Of a DNA stretch of 22,795 nucleotides, positions 13,300 through 20,074 are shown piece by piece (within the stretch, counting starts at the first letter, position 1; each line of letters opens with the position of its first letter). The position numbers and the translations under genes were made by a program. Where the stretch lies: IMG/VR virus record IMGVR_UViG_3300032287_002969, positions 1 through 22,795 of that record, one strand, 5' to 3'. Below the pieces are notes generated by a model. That model saw only the letters and a program-made list of their open reading frames with translations, ran no database searches and had not been told where the DNA came from. The stretch comes from a virus.

Positions 13300-15870
13300 A
13301 TGGCCACTGAAATGCCTATCCCGCAGGACTATGGACGCTTTGTCGATTCTGCTCAAGAAGACGCAGAGCGCGAGGAATTTGCTGACATTCCAGAGATCAA
13401 ACTCTTTGACCAAGACGTCGAAGAGCAAGAAGACGGCTCGGCCATTGTCAAACTGGACAATCTAAAGACACCTGATGAGTCACCTGATTTTTATTCTAAC
13501 TTGGCTGATGAGTTAGATACTTGGGAGCTCAGTAAACTGGCATTGAAGTACATCGAACTCGTCGAAAAAGACAAAGACGCACGCGAAGGTCGCGATAAGC
13601 AATACGAAGAAGGTCTTCGCCGCACTGGATTAGGGCACGATGCGCCCGGAGGCGCTCAGTTCCAAGGGGCAAGTAAGGTTGTCCACCCTATTATGGCCGA
13701 AGGATGTGTCGACTTCGCCGCACGAGCCATTAAAGAGCTATTTCCGCCTGACGGACCAGTAAAAACTAAGATAATTGGCGATGTGACGGAAGAAAAGACA
13801 GATAAAGCCGAGCGCAAGCGCGATTACATGAACTGGCAGCTCACCGAGCAGATCGAAGAGTACCGAGACGAAGAAGAGCAGCTCTTAACCCAGCTTCCAT
13901 TAGGCGGTTCGCAGTACATGAAGCTCTGGTATGACGCTCAGAAGCGCCGCCCCTGCGCCGAGTTCTTGCCAATCGATAACGTATACCTACCATTCTCTGC
14001 TGCTAACTTCTATACGGCGAGCCGTGTGACCGAGGTTAATGATATTACGCAGGAAGAATTTGAGATCCGTGTGTCATCAGGCATGTACCGCGATCTCGAT
14101 GTCTATCGCGCCACTCAGGAGCCGGATCAAACACGGCCAGAGAAGGCCAATGACAAGATCGAAGGCCGCAGTCAACAGGATTCCAATATAGATGGTGTGC
14201 GCCGTGTTTATCACGTCTATACTTGGATGGAATTGGAAGATGACTCACATTCCAAAGGTGAACGCGCCCCTTATATTCTAATGGTCGATGAGCTGACTAC
14301 CGAAGTCGTCGGTCTTTACCGTAACTGGGAAGACGGCGATGAGGATATGAACAAACTTGACTGGATCGTAGAGTTTAAGTTTATTCCTTGGCGAGGCGCT
14401 TATGCAATTGGTCTTCCTCATCTTATTGGTGGGCTGTCTGCTGCTCTTACTGGTGCCCTGCGCGCTCTTCTTGATACTGCTCATATCAACAACTCAGCCA
14501 CTATGCTGAAACTGAAGGGCGGCAAGGTGTCAGGCCAAAGCTTGGTGATCGAGCCAACTCAGGTCGTTGAGATCGAGGGTGCGCCCGGAGTCGATGACAT
14601 CAGAAAGATTGCAATGCCTATGCCTTTCAATCCACCGTCTGCTGTGCTGATGCAGCTCCTTGGGTGGTTAACAGCAGAAGCTAAGGGCGTAGTCACCACG
14701 GCAGAAGAGAAAATCGCTGATGTGACTTCTAACTCTCCTGTAGGCACAACCCAAGCGCTGATCGAACAGGGCGCAGCGGTATTCTCATCGATCCACGCAC
14801 GTCTCCATACCAGCCAAGCGCGAGTGCTGAAGATCATTGCTCGTCTAAATCGCTGGTACCTCGATGACGCTATGGACGAGACAGCAGAAGAGCTAGGCGT
14901 CAGCTCTGCAGATTTTGAAAAAAATACGGACATCGTCCCAGTCTCGGACCCACACATCTTTGCGGAGTCACAACGCTATGCTCAGGTTCAAGCCCTTGCT
15001 GCACGCGCGCAGGCGAATCCAGATCTTTACAATAGACTGGCGGTCGAGAAACGAATCCTTAAGCAAATCAAGTTACCCGACATTAACGAGGTCTTACCCG
15101 ACCCCCAAGATGTACAGGACATGAACCCTGCGCTCGAGAACGTGGCGATGACACTTGGCAAACCTGCCGGTGCGTTTCCCGCTCAAGATCATTTAGCTCA
15201 TATGCAAGTACACTTGGACTATGCCAAAGACCCGATGTATGGGGCTAGCCCAATTATTGCACCGACCTTCTTGCCCGGGTTTATCGAGCACATGAAGCAG
15301 CACTTAACGCTTTGGTATCTAAACCAAATGGATCGCTATGCAAGCGAGTCTTTAGAGCGGCCATTTAATATTCTTAAAGTAGAACCCATCGTGCGCGAAG
15401 CTCAACGGCTCTTGGCCGCAGCTTCACAGCACGTGTTCCTAGATGTGCAGCAGGGCCAGTTTGCGCAAGTCGGTCCTATCATTCAGCAGGCTGTACAGAT
15501 GATGCAACAGCTTAGAGGGCAGATGCAACCTACGGATCCGTCTGTGCAAGCGTTAGTGCAAACACAAATGGCAGAGACGCAACGCAAGGGCGCCTATGAT
15601 CAAGCTAGACTTCAGCTCGATGCAGCTAAACTTCAAGCAGATACTCAAGCCAAGCAAGAAAAAAATGTGGCTGATCAGCAAATTAAAGCCGCAGAGATTA
15701 CTCAAAACGTAAGTGTTCTCACGCTGGAGCAACAGCATGAGATGCAACGCCAACAGTTGGCAGCACAACAGCAGCAACAAATGGCCGCACAACAGGCGGC
15801 TCAGCAACAAGCAGCGCAGCAACAAGTAATGCAATCACCTCAATCTGCACCACCAGCTCAAGGAGTTTAA
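13300..15870 (+). CDS. Portal protein
   Basis: This 856-aa protein is recognised as a portal of the large podovirus-like type. It has D-T-W-E-L-S-K-L-A near the start (about 71), G-G-A-Q-F-Q-G-A-S-K-V-V-H-P-I-M (117-132) and then F-A-A-R-A-I-K-E-L-F-P-P. A beta-rich wing contains F-L-P-I-D-N-V-Y-L-P-F. A stem-like region follows with S-N-S-P-V-G-T-T-Q-A-L-I-E-Q-G (about 477-491), a motif common in portals of this class. It forms the dodecameric DNA channel to which TerL docks. The C-terminal 120 residues are a long predicted coiled coil ending in Gln/Ala runs, as in portals with a barrel extension. GGA lies upstream of the ATG. The separation from terL by about 6.2 kb of two big genes is unusual. 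Confidence 0.85.
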   Translation: MATEMPIPQDYGRFVDSAQEDAEREEFADIPEIKLFDQDVEEQEDGSAIVKLDNLKTPDESPDFYSNLADELDTWELSKLALKYIELVEKDKDAREGRDKQYEEGLRRTGLGHDAPGGAQFQGASKVVHPIMAEGCVDFAARAIKELFPPDGPVKTKIIGDVTEEKTDKAERKRDYMNWQLTEQIEEYRDEEEQLLTQLPLGGSQYMKLWYDAQKRRPCAEFLPIDNVYLPFSAANFYTASRVTEVNDITQEEFEIRVSSGMYRDLDVYRATQEPDQTRPEKANDKIEGRSQQDSNIDGVRRVYHVYTWMELEDDSHSKGERAPYILMVDELTTEVVGLYRNWEDGDEDMNKLDWIVEFKFIPWRGAYAIGLPHLIGGLSAALTGALRALLDTAHINNSATMLKLKGGKVSGQSLVIEPTQVVEIEGAPGVDDIRKIAMPMPFNPPSAVLMQLLGWLTAEAKGVVTTAEEKIADVTSNSPVGTTQALIEQGAAVFSSIHARLHTSQARVLKIIARLNRWYLDDAMDETAEELGVSSADFEKNTDIVPVSDPHIFAESQRYAQVQALAARAQANPDLYNRLAVEKRILKQIKLPDINEVLPDPQDVQDMNPALENVAMTLGKPAGAFPAQDHLAHMQVHLDYAKDPMYGASPIIAPTFLPGFIEHMKQHLTLWYLNQMDRYASESLERPFNILKVEPIVREAQRLLAAASQHVFLDVQQGQFAQVGPIIQQAVQMMQQLRGQMQPTDPSVQALVQTQMAETQRKGAYDQARLQLDAAKLQADTQAKQEKNVADQQIKAAEITQNVSVLTLEQQHEMQRQQLAAQQQQQMAAQQAAQQQAAQQQVMQSPQSAPPAQGV

Positions 15871-15872
15871 TC

Positions 15873-16145
15873 ATGGCAGAAGCAATTTCGCAACACAAGC
15901 GTATGGCAATGGGCGAGTCAGTCCCATTAGCTCCCGGTAAATCAGTGATTCAGAAATACGCAAGAGGCGGGCAGGTCATGCCTGAAAAAGGCGTTGCCAA
16001 TCTTCCGGCTAAAGGCACTGTCGCTCCTGTGCCAAAAGCGACAGGCGCAAAGATTGCAAGTTTTAATAAGGGCGGCAAAGCTAAAATGCCCGGGCTGACT
16101 ATTGCGATTGCTATTCCACGCAAGGCTGCGGGCCGTGGCCGTTAA
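15873..16145 (+). CDS. Small basic GG-motif protein, 90 aa
   Basis: This 90-aa basic protein starts two bases after the portal stop, with AAGGAG inside the portal's last codons. It contains I-Q-K-Y-A-R-G-G-Q-V (26-35) and F-N-K-G-G-K-A (64-70), is rich in Lys, Pro and Ala, and ends R-K-A-A-G-R-G-R. No known domain is recognised. The I-Q-K-Y-A-x-G-G-x-V string reappears in the protein at 21333-21908 with different synonymous codons. It is probably a minor head component or packaging-associated peptide; this rests only on position and shared motif. Confidence 0.75.
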   Translation: MAEAISQHKRMAMGESVPLAPGKSVIQKYARGGQVMPEKGVANLPAKGTVAPVPKATGAKIASFNKGGKAKMPGLTIAIAIPRKAAGRGR

Positions 16146-16314
16146 TCCTTTAAGTGATCTTATCGGAAAAGTCAAAGCGCGGCGTCTAGAAATAGCGCTG
16201 GCTTTGGCTGACGGGCATGCTATCAATATAGAGTCGTATCATAGACTGGTTGGCCAGTATCAGGGCTTGGGTGAAGCTTTAGATATACTGGATGAACTGT
16301 TAAAAGAAGAATAG
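16135..16314 (+). CDS. Small helical protein, 59 aa
   Basis: The likely start is GTG at 16135, overlapping the end of the preceding gene by 11 bases, with AAGG nine bases upstream. An ATG 33 bases further up lies deeper in the previous gene and lacks a better ribosome site. The protein is mostly amphipathic helix: D-L-I-G-K-V-K-A-R-R-L-E-I-A-L-A-L-A, then a break, Y-H-R-L-V-G-Q-Y-Q-G-L-G-E-A, and an acidic end D-E-L-L-K-E-E. Short helical proteins like this often follow portal genes in environmental phages, from recollection. Function is unknown. Confidence 0.68.
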   Translation: MAVNPLSDLIGKVKARRLEIALALADGHAINIESYHRLVGQYQGLGEALDILDELLKEE

Positions 16315-16319
16315 TTATT

Positions 16320-16332
16320 AGTTACTAGTTAC
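16320..16332 (-). repeat. GTAAC element 5, distant copy
   Basis: The reverse complement is GTAACTAGTAACT, two GTAAC half-sites eight bases apart as in elements 2 and 3 (GTAACAAGTAACT, GTAACGAGTAACT). It lies in the gap before the GroES-like gene, 11.6 kb from the other copies. Confidence 0.6.
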
Positions 16333-16403
16333 AGGTCTGCCCTATACCTGAACCAAAAATAGGGCATAAGCATTGCAACCTTCCCGCGCCGAATGGCGCT
16401 TTT
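16332..16403 (+). promoter_or_regulatory. Candidate attenuator: two competing stems, then terminator-like hairpin
   Basis: CAGGT (16332-16336) can pair with ACCTG (16346-16350), while GCCCTAT (16339-16345) can pair with ATAGGGC (16359-16365). The second stem overlaps the interior of the first, so both cannot form fully. GCGCC-GAAT-GGCGC-TTTT (16386-16403) follows as a small intrinsic-terminator-like hairpin, directly before AAGGAG (16407-16412) and the start at 16419. Confidence 0.4.
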
Positions 16404-16418
16404 AATAAGGAGTGTCGC

Positions 16419-16823
16419 ATGACACTGGACGAAGCGTTTCCCGTAGTTGATTCCGGCTGTGCCCCGCTTGGCGCTCGTATCTTAGTGCAGTTCAAGCAAA
16501 CCCCAAAGAAGACCACGTCAAGTGGGATCATTCTGGTCGAAGAGACTAAAGACACCGAAAAATGGAATACCCAAGTTGCAAAAATCGTTGCAATGGGGCC
16601 TCTTGCATTTAAGCAGCGCGACACTATGCTGCCTTGGCCTGAAGGTAGTTGGGCGGAGATTGGTGAATTTGTGCGAGTCCCTAAATGGGGCGGTGACCGC
16701 TGGGAAGTTCCTCTTAAAGAAAACGAAGATAATCCTGAAATGGCTTTGTTTGCTATTTTTAATGACCACGAATTGATTTCTAAGGTCACGGGTGATCCAC
16801 TTAAAGTGAAGGCGTTCCTATGA
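16419..16823 (+). CDS. GroES-like cochaperonin
   Basis: This 134-aa protein has the Cpn10 pattern. A first strand, P-L-G-A-R-I-L-V-Q (16-24), precedes a flexible loop about 27-42 with T-T-S-S-G-I-I-L-V-E-E. The Ile-Ile-Leu (37-39) matches the GroEL-binding hydrophobic tripeptide of the GroES mobile loop. V-A-K-I-V-A-M-G (53-60) follows, then I-G-E-F-V-R-V-P-K-W-G-G and a final A-I-F-N-D-H-E-L-I-S-K-V. It is longer than bacterial GroES, as are phage cochaperonins such as T4 gp31. It probably caps host GroEL for folding the capsid protein; no GroEL gene is in the window. AAGGAG lies six bases before ATG, and the stop overlaps the scaffold start (ATGA), so both are likely translated together. 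Confidence 0.82.
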   Translation: MTLDEAFPVVDSGCAPLGARILVQFKQTPKKTTSSGIILVEETKDTEKWNTQVAKIVAMGPLAFKQRDTMLPWPEGSWAEIGEFVRVPKWGGDRWEVPLKENEDNPEMALFAIFNDHELISKVTGDPLKVKAFL

Positions 16824-17779
16824 ACTCGACAGATAAACTTGAAATGCAAGTCGCAGAAGAACAAGACGGTAGTGCTTTGGCGCAATTACCAGAGACCGAA
16901 GAAAATCCTCAAGAGCTTGCAGAAGGCGGAGAAGTCGATAACCACCCTGATGATACTGCTGGGGTCGATGCTGATGATCCAGATCGTGAAGCCATACGCG
17001 TTGCACGACGCGAAGAGCGCCGGCTAAAGAAACAAATTCATCGCGAAAAGGCTAGCCAGTCTAACCACCTGATCAATGCTTTAAAGAAACAAAATCAAGA
17101 ATTAGCAGGCAGATTAGCTAATCTTGAGACACGCACTTCAGGCGCAGAACTGGCTCGTGTCGATAAGGTCATCGAAGATACAGGTGTCCAAATTGAATAC
17201 GCTAAGATGAAGATGCGTGAAGCGGTCGCTAGTCAAGACGGTGACGCTGTCGTCAAGGCGCAGGAATTGATGTATGAATCGCAGCGCAGGCTCGAAGCAT
17301 TAAAAAACATCAAAGACAATGCCACCAAGCAAATGGCAGCGCCTAAGCAGAATATCAATGTACCGGATCCTCAGGTACAACGCAATGCTGCTGACTGGAT
17401 GTCACGCAATGAGTGGTATGACCCTCAAGGCAAAGACATGGACTCTGAGATTGCTCAGCGGTTTGATAAAAAACTTACCGACGAAGGTTTCGACCCGTCT
17501 TCGGAAGAATATTGGGAAGAACTCGATGATCGCCTTGCAAAATATTTACCTCACCGTTACGGCGCGGCGGCCGCTAAGCCTCGTATGACTCAGCGCCCAC
17601 GTTCAGTAGTTACAGGTTCGGGTCGGGAGACCACTCCCGTCGGCCGCGCCAATGAGTTTCGCCTCTCGCCTGAACGCGTCAGCGCCATGAAAGAAGCTGG
17701 AGCGTGGGACGATCCCGTGCGCAAAGCTGCAATGGTGAAGCGTTTTGTTGAGTTTGACCGCAAAAATAAAGGAAATTAA
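16820..17779 (+). CDS. Scaffolding protein (probable)
   Basis: This 319-aa protein has the usual scaffold layout. There is an acidic disordered N-terminus (1-55), a charged coiled-coil region (about 58-190), then a mixed helical part and a basic C-terminal helix (R-K-A-A-M-V-K-R-F-V-E-F-D-R-K-N-K, about 301-317), the position where scaffolds bind coat protein. It would guide procapsid assembly and then leave or be degraded. It starts in an ATGA overlap with the GroES-like gene. Residues 34-39 read A-E-G-G-E-V, the GG motif in an acidic setting. Scaffolds have little sequence conservation, so order (portal, scaffold, capsid) and composition carry the call. Confidence 0.75.
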   Translation: MNSTDKLEMQVAEEQDGSALAQLPETEENPQELAEGGEVDNHPDDTAGVDADDPDREAIRVARREERRLKKQIHREKASQSNHLINALKKQNQELAGRLANLETRTSGAELARVDKVIEDTGVQIEYAKMKMREAVASQDGDAVVKAQELMYESQRRLEALKNIKDNATKQMAAPKQNINVPDPQVQRNAADWMSRNEWYDPQGKDMDSEIAQRFDKKLTDEGFDPSSEEYWEELDDRLAKYLPHRYGAAAAKPRMTQRPRSVVTGSGRETTPVGRANEFRLSPERVSAMKEAGAWDDPVRKAAMVKRFVEFDRKNKGN

Positions 17780-17781
17780 TC

Positions 17782-18318
17782 ATGACTGATGACCGTATTA
17801 AGAAAAGTCTGAACTCGGGCCGCGAAAGCCGCGCTGTTCAAGACAAGTCACGCGCTGCTCCTGAAGATAATTTTATGTCTGCAGCGGAACGCCGCAAAAT
17901 GTTTAAGACAGAGTTTACGCAAGAAGCTTTGCCAAACGTACCTGATAGTGACAAATGGCACTATTGCTGGTTATCGACGACTAATCAGTACGATCCGATC
18001 CATAAGCGTATGCGCTTAGGCTATCAGGCTGTTAAATCTGATGAATTACCCGGGTTTGAACATCTAAAAGTTAAGGCCGGCGAGAACGTAGGACACATTT
18101 CTTGCAATGAGATGGTGCTCTATAAGCTTCCTATGGATATTTATCAAGGCTATATGTTGGAAACTCACCACTACGCCCCCATGGAAGAAGCAGATAAGAT
18201 TCGGATGCAGCAAGATCAGCTTCTAAATGCCCGAGACAGCAACGGGAAGAGTCTGGTTAAGCAAGAAGGTGATGGAATTCCTGATGATAGTTCTATTCCG
18301 CTACCTGTTTTTGAATAA
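17782..18318 (+). CDS. Conserved phage head-region protein, unknown function
   Basis: This 178-aa soluble protein has a basic N-terminal tail (1-30) and a compact core. The core carries W-H-Y-C-W-L-S-T-T-N (59-68), Y-D-P-I-H-K-R-M-R-L-G-Y (70-81) and Y-M-L-E-T-H-H-Y (about 143-150), with an acidic C-terminus. Aromatic residues and two Cys (C62, C108) stand out. Similar proteins sit between scaffold and capsid genes in environmental phages, from recollection; no function is known to me. It begins two bases after the scaffold stop with AAGGAAA upstream. It could be a capsid accessory or assembly factor. Confidence 0.72.
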   Translation: MTDDRIKKSLNSGRESRAVQDKSRAAPEDNFMSAAERRKMFKTEFTQEALPNVPDSDKWHYCWLSTTNQYDPIHKRMRLGYQAVKSDELPGFEHLKVKAGENVGHISCNEMVLYKLPMDIYQGYMLETHHYAPMEEADKIRMQQDQLLNARDSNGKSLVKQEGDGIPDDSSIPLPVFE

Positions 18319-18320
18319 TA

Positions 18321-18349
18321 TTGTAAATTTTAAAATAAGACGTTATAAT
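18321..18349 (+). promoter_or_regulatory. Strong sigma-70 promoter for capsid genes
   Basis: TTGTAA (18321-18326), 17-nt spacer, perfect TATAAT (18344-18349). It begins two bases after the preceding stop codon. The predicted start lies around 18356, a few bases before a 12-bp hairpin. It would drive the decoration and major capsid genes separately from the upstream operon. Confidence 0.7.
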
Positions 18350-18358
18350 TAATGCATA

Positions 18359-18442
18359 GCTGCCCATTTTGCATAAAGTGGGCAGCACAAAAATCCTAAA
18401 ATCACGTTATTAGGTGATTTTGCTGCTAGCTTTGAAGAAAGC
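18359..18442 (+). other. Three consecutive stem-loops in the capsid mRNA leader
   Basis: Hairpin 1 (18359-18386) has a 12-bp stem with one G-T pair and loop GCAT. Hairpin 2 (18398-18421) is AAAATCAC/GTGATTTT around an 8-nt loop. Hairpin 3 (18429-18442) is GCTTT-GAAG-AAAGC. None is followed by a convincing T-tract except that hairpin 2 ends in TTTT. Hairpin 1 would sit at the very 5' end of RNA from the 18321 promoter, where it could protect mRNA. Confidence 0.6.
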
Positions 18443-18481
18443 GAAAACCAAAATTTCTTTTAACTATTTTAGGAGCAATCC

Positions 18482-19069
18482 ATGAGTGCAACCTCTGCAC
18501 CTTTTGGCCTGCGGCCCGCATACTTTCCAACAGGGTTGGAACGCGCACAGGCACTGGCTAATGGTATTACCTCCGGCTATGGCACTGCAATCCTGAAAGG
18601 TCAGGCCGTGCAGTATTCGCCTAATGCTGGCGTTATTCTTCCCGTTTTAGATACAACTACCAACAGCGGTTTGGTCTCTGGTGCCTTTGCAGGTGTCGAG
18701 TGGACTGATACAACTGGTCGTCGTCGTGTATCAAACTATTGGCCCGCAAGTACAGCTGCTATCGCAGGTAGCATTGTTGCGTATTTCTATAACGACCAAC
18801 AAATCGTTTATGAAATTCAAACTGACGGCACAATGGCTCAGACAGCTATCGGCAATGAAGCGAATTTGAGCAATTTTGCTGCTGGTTCTACTACAACTGG
18901 TTTGTCGCAAGCAACTTTGTCGGCATCGCTCGTTGGTTCAGGTAGTGCCGGACAGTTCCGTATTGTTGATATTGCACCTTACCCAGACAATAACTGGGGC
19001 GATCCTTTTGTGATTGTTCGTGTACAGGTCAGCAAGCCTCAGTTCATCGCAACTGTTAACGCTATTTAA
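18482..19069 (+). CDS. Capsid decoration-like structural protein, 195 aa
   Basis: This protein is mostly beta-structure: M-S-A-T-S-A-P-F-G-L-R-P start, then G-L-E-R-A-Q-A-L-A-N-G-I, repeated Gly/Thr/Ser strands, and a C-terminal I-V-R-V-Q-V-S-K-P-Q-F. It belongs to a type commonly found beside major capsid genes in aquatic phages (the N-terminal A-P-F-G-L-R-P is familiar). Such neighbours are usually head decoration or stabilising proteins. It has GGAG eight bases before ATG, its own promoter and a structured leader. Its stop codon overlaps the strong Shine-Dalgarno of the capsid gene, so the two should be produced together. Exact role is inferred from position. Confidence 0.65.
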   Translation: MSATSAPFGLRPAYFPTGLERAQALANGITSGYGTAILKGQAVQYSPNAGVILPVLDTTTNSGLVSGAFAGVEWTDTTGRRRVSNYWPASTAAIAGSIVAYFYNDQQIVYEIQTDGTMAQTAIGNEANLSNFAAGSTTTGLSQATLSASLVGSGSAGQFRIVDIAPYPDNNWGDPFVIVRVQVSKPQFIATVNAI

Positions 19070-19082
19070 GGAGGACTAGAAA

Positions 19083-19997
19083 ATGGCCGCTCCAATGCGC
19101 AGTACTGACTTTCGGAGTATCGTTGAGCCAATCCTCAACGAATGCTTCGATGGCATCTATGACCAACGTGCCGATGAGTGGAGCAAAGTGTTCCGCGAAC
19201 AAATTGGCATCCCAAGGAACTACCACGAAGAACCCGTTCTCTACGGTTTCGGCGCGGCTCCTGAGCTCCCAGACGGTAGCCCAGTGTCGTACCAACAAGG
19301 TGGCGTTCTCTTCCTGCAGCGCTATGTGTACAAAGTCTACGGTCTTGCTTTCGCACTGACGAAAGTTTTGGTCGAAGACGGCGATCACATCCGTATCGGT
19401 CAGGTCTATGCCAAGCACTTGGCACAGTCTTTGATTGAGACGAAAGAAACCCTCGCAGCGAACGTATTGAACCGCGCGTTCAACAGTTCGTACAGCGGCG
19501 GTGACGGCGTGCAGTTGAGCTCCAACGCTCACCCAATCGTTAACGGTACGTTCAGCAACCTGTTGACCACAGCAGCTAACTTGTCGCAAACCTCGCTTGA
19601 GCAGATGCTCATTCAGGTTCGTCAAGCGGTGGACAACAACGGCAAGAAGATTCGTCTTCAGCCTACTAAGTTGGTTGTTGCTCCCGGAAACGTATTCCAA
19701 GCTGAAGTCTTGCTGAAGTCGGTCCTTCGTACCGGTACTGCCAACAACGACATCAACCCAGTTAAGTCAATTGGTTTGATGCCTGAAGGCGCTGCTGTTA
19801 TGTCGCGTTTGACTTCTTCGACAGCATGGTGGGTACAGACAGACGCTCCAGAAGGCTTGAAGCTGATGATGCGCCGTGGTCTTGAAAAGACTATGGAAGG
19901 CGACTTTGAGACTGACTCGATGCGCTATAAGGCCACCGAGCGTTATTGGATTAGCTGGACAGATCCACGCGCAGTCTACGGGACTCCCGGAGTCTAA
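19083..19997 (+). CDS. Major capsid protein (Mu gpT-like, HK97 fold)
   Basis: This 304-aa protein matches the Mu-like gpT/HK97-fold capsid pattern. An N-terminal arm precedes Q-R-Y-V-Y-K-V-Y-G-L-A-F-A-L-T (79-93) and L-S-S-N-A-H-P-I (145-152). A helical spine contains S-L-E-Q-M-L-I-Q-V (171-179), then P-T-K-L-V-V-A-P-G-N (194-203), N-N-D-I-N-P-V-K-S (221-229) and a beta-rich A domain with W-W-V-Q-T-D-A-P. It forms the icosahedral shell. The ribosome site TAAGGAGG (19067-19074) is fully complementary to the 16S tail, eight bases before ATG, as expected for the most abundant virion protein. A strong terminator follows. No cleaved delta domain is evident, consistent with a separate scaffold. Confidence 0.9.
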   Translation: MAAPMRSTDFRSIVEPILNECFDGIYDQRADEWSKVFREQIGIPRNYHEEPVLYGFGAAPELPDGSPVSYQQGGVLFLQRYVYKVYGLAFALTKVLVEDGDHIRIGQVYAKHLAQSLIETKETLAANVLNRAFNSSYSGGDGVQLSSNAHPIVNGTFSNLLTTAANLSQTSLEQMLIQVRQAVDNNGKKIRLQPTKLVVAPGNVFQAEVLLKSVLRTGTANNDINPVKSIGLMPEGAAVMSRLTSSTAWWVQTDAPEGLKLMMRRGLEKTMEGDFETDSMRYKATERYWISWTDPRAVYGTPGV

Positions 19998-20007
19998 AGT
20001 AGGACAG

Positions 20008-20036
20008 GGGGCTAGCGTAAAACCTAGCCCCTTTTT
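20008..20036 (+). terminator. Rho-independent terminator after major capsid gene
   Basis: GGGGCTAG (20008-20015) pairs perfectly with CTAGCCCC (20024-20031) around the loop CGTAAAAC, followed by TTTTT (20032-20036). It begins 11 bases after the capsid stop and would end or reduce transcription before the next structural gene. Confidence 0.9.
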
Positions 20037-20074
20037 CAATTAACCCGAGTGGTTCAAGCCACAGGAGATTAAAA

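Noticed and set aside
15720-15835. CAA/CAG-rich tract as a tandem DNA repeat
   Set aside because: It encodes a Gln/Ala-rich portal tail with mixed codons and no fixed repeat unit; it is best explained as low-complexity protein.
19062-19700. 212-aa minus-strand open frame opposite the major capsid gene
   Set aside because: The plus-strand capsid gene is unmistakable, with a strong ribosome site; the antisense frame has no supporting signals.
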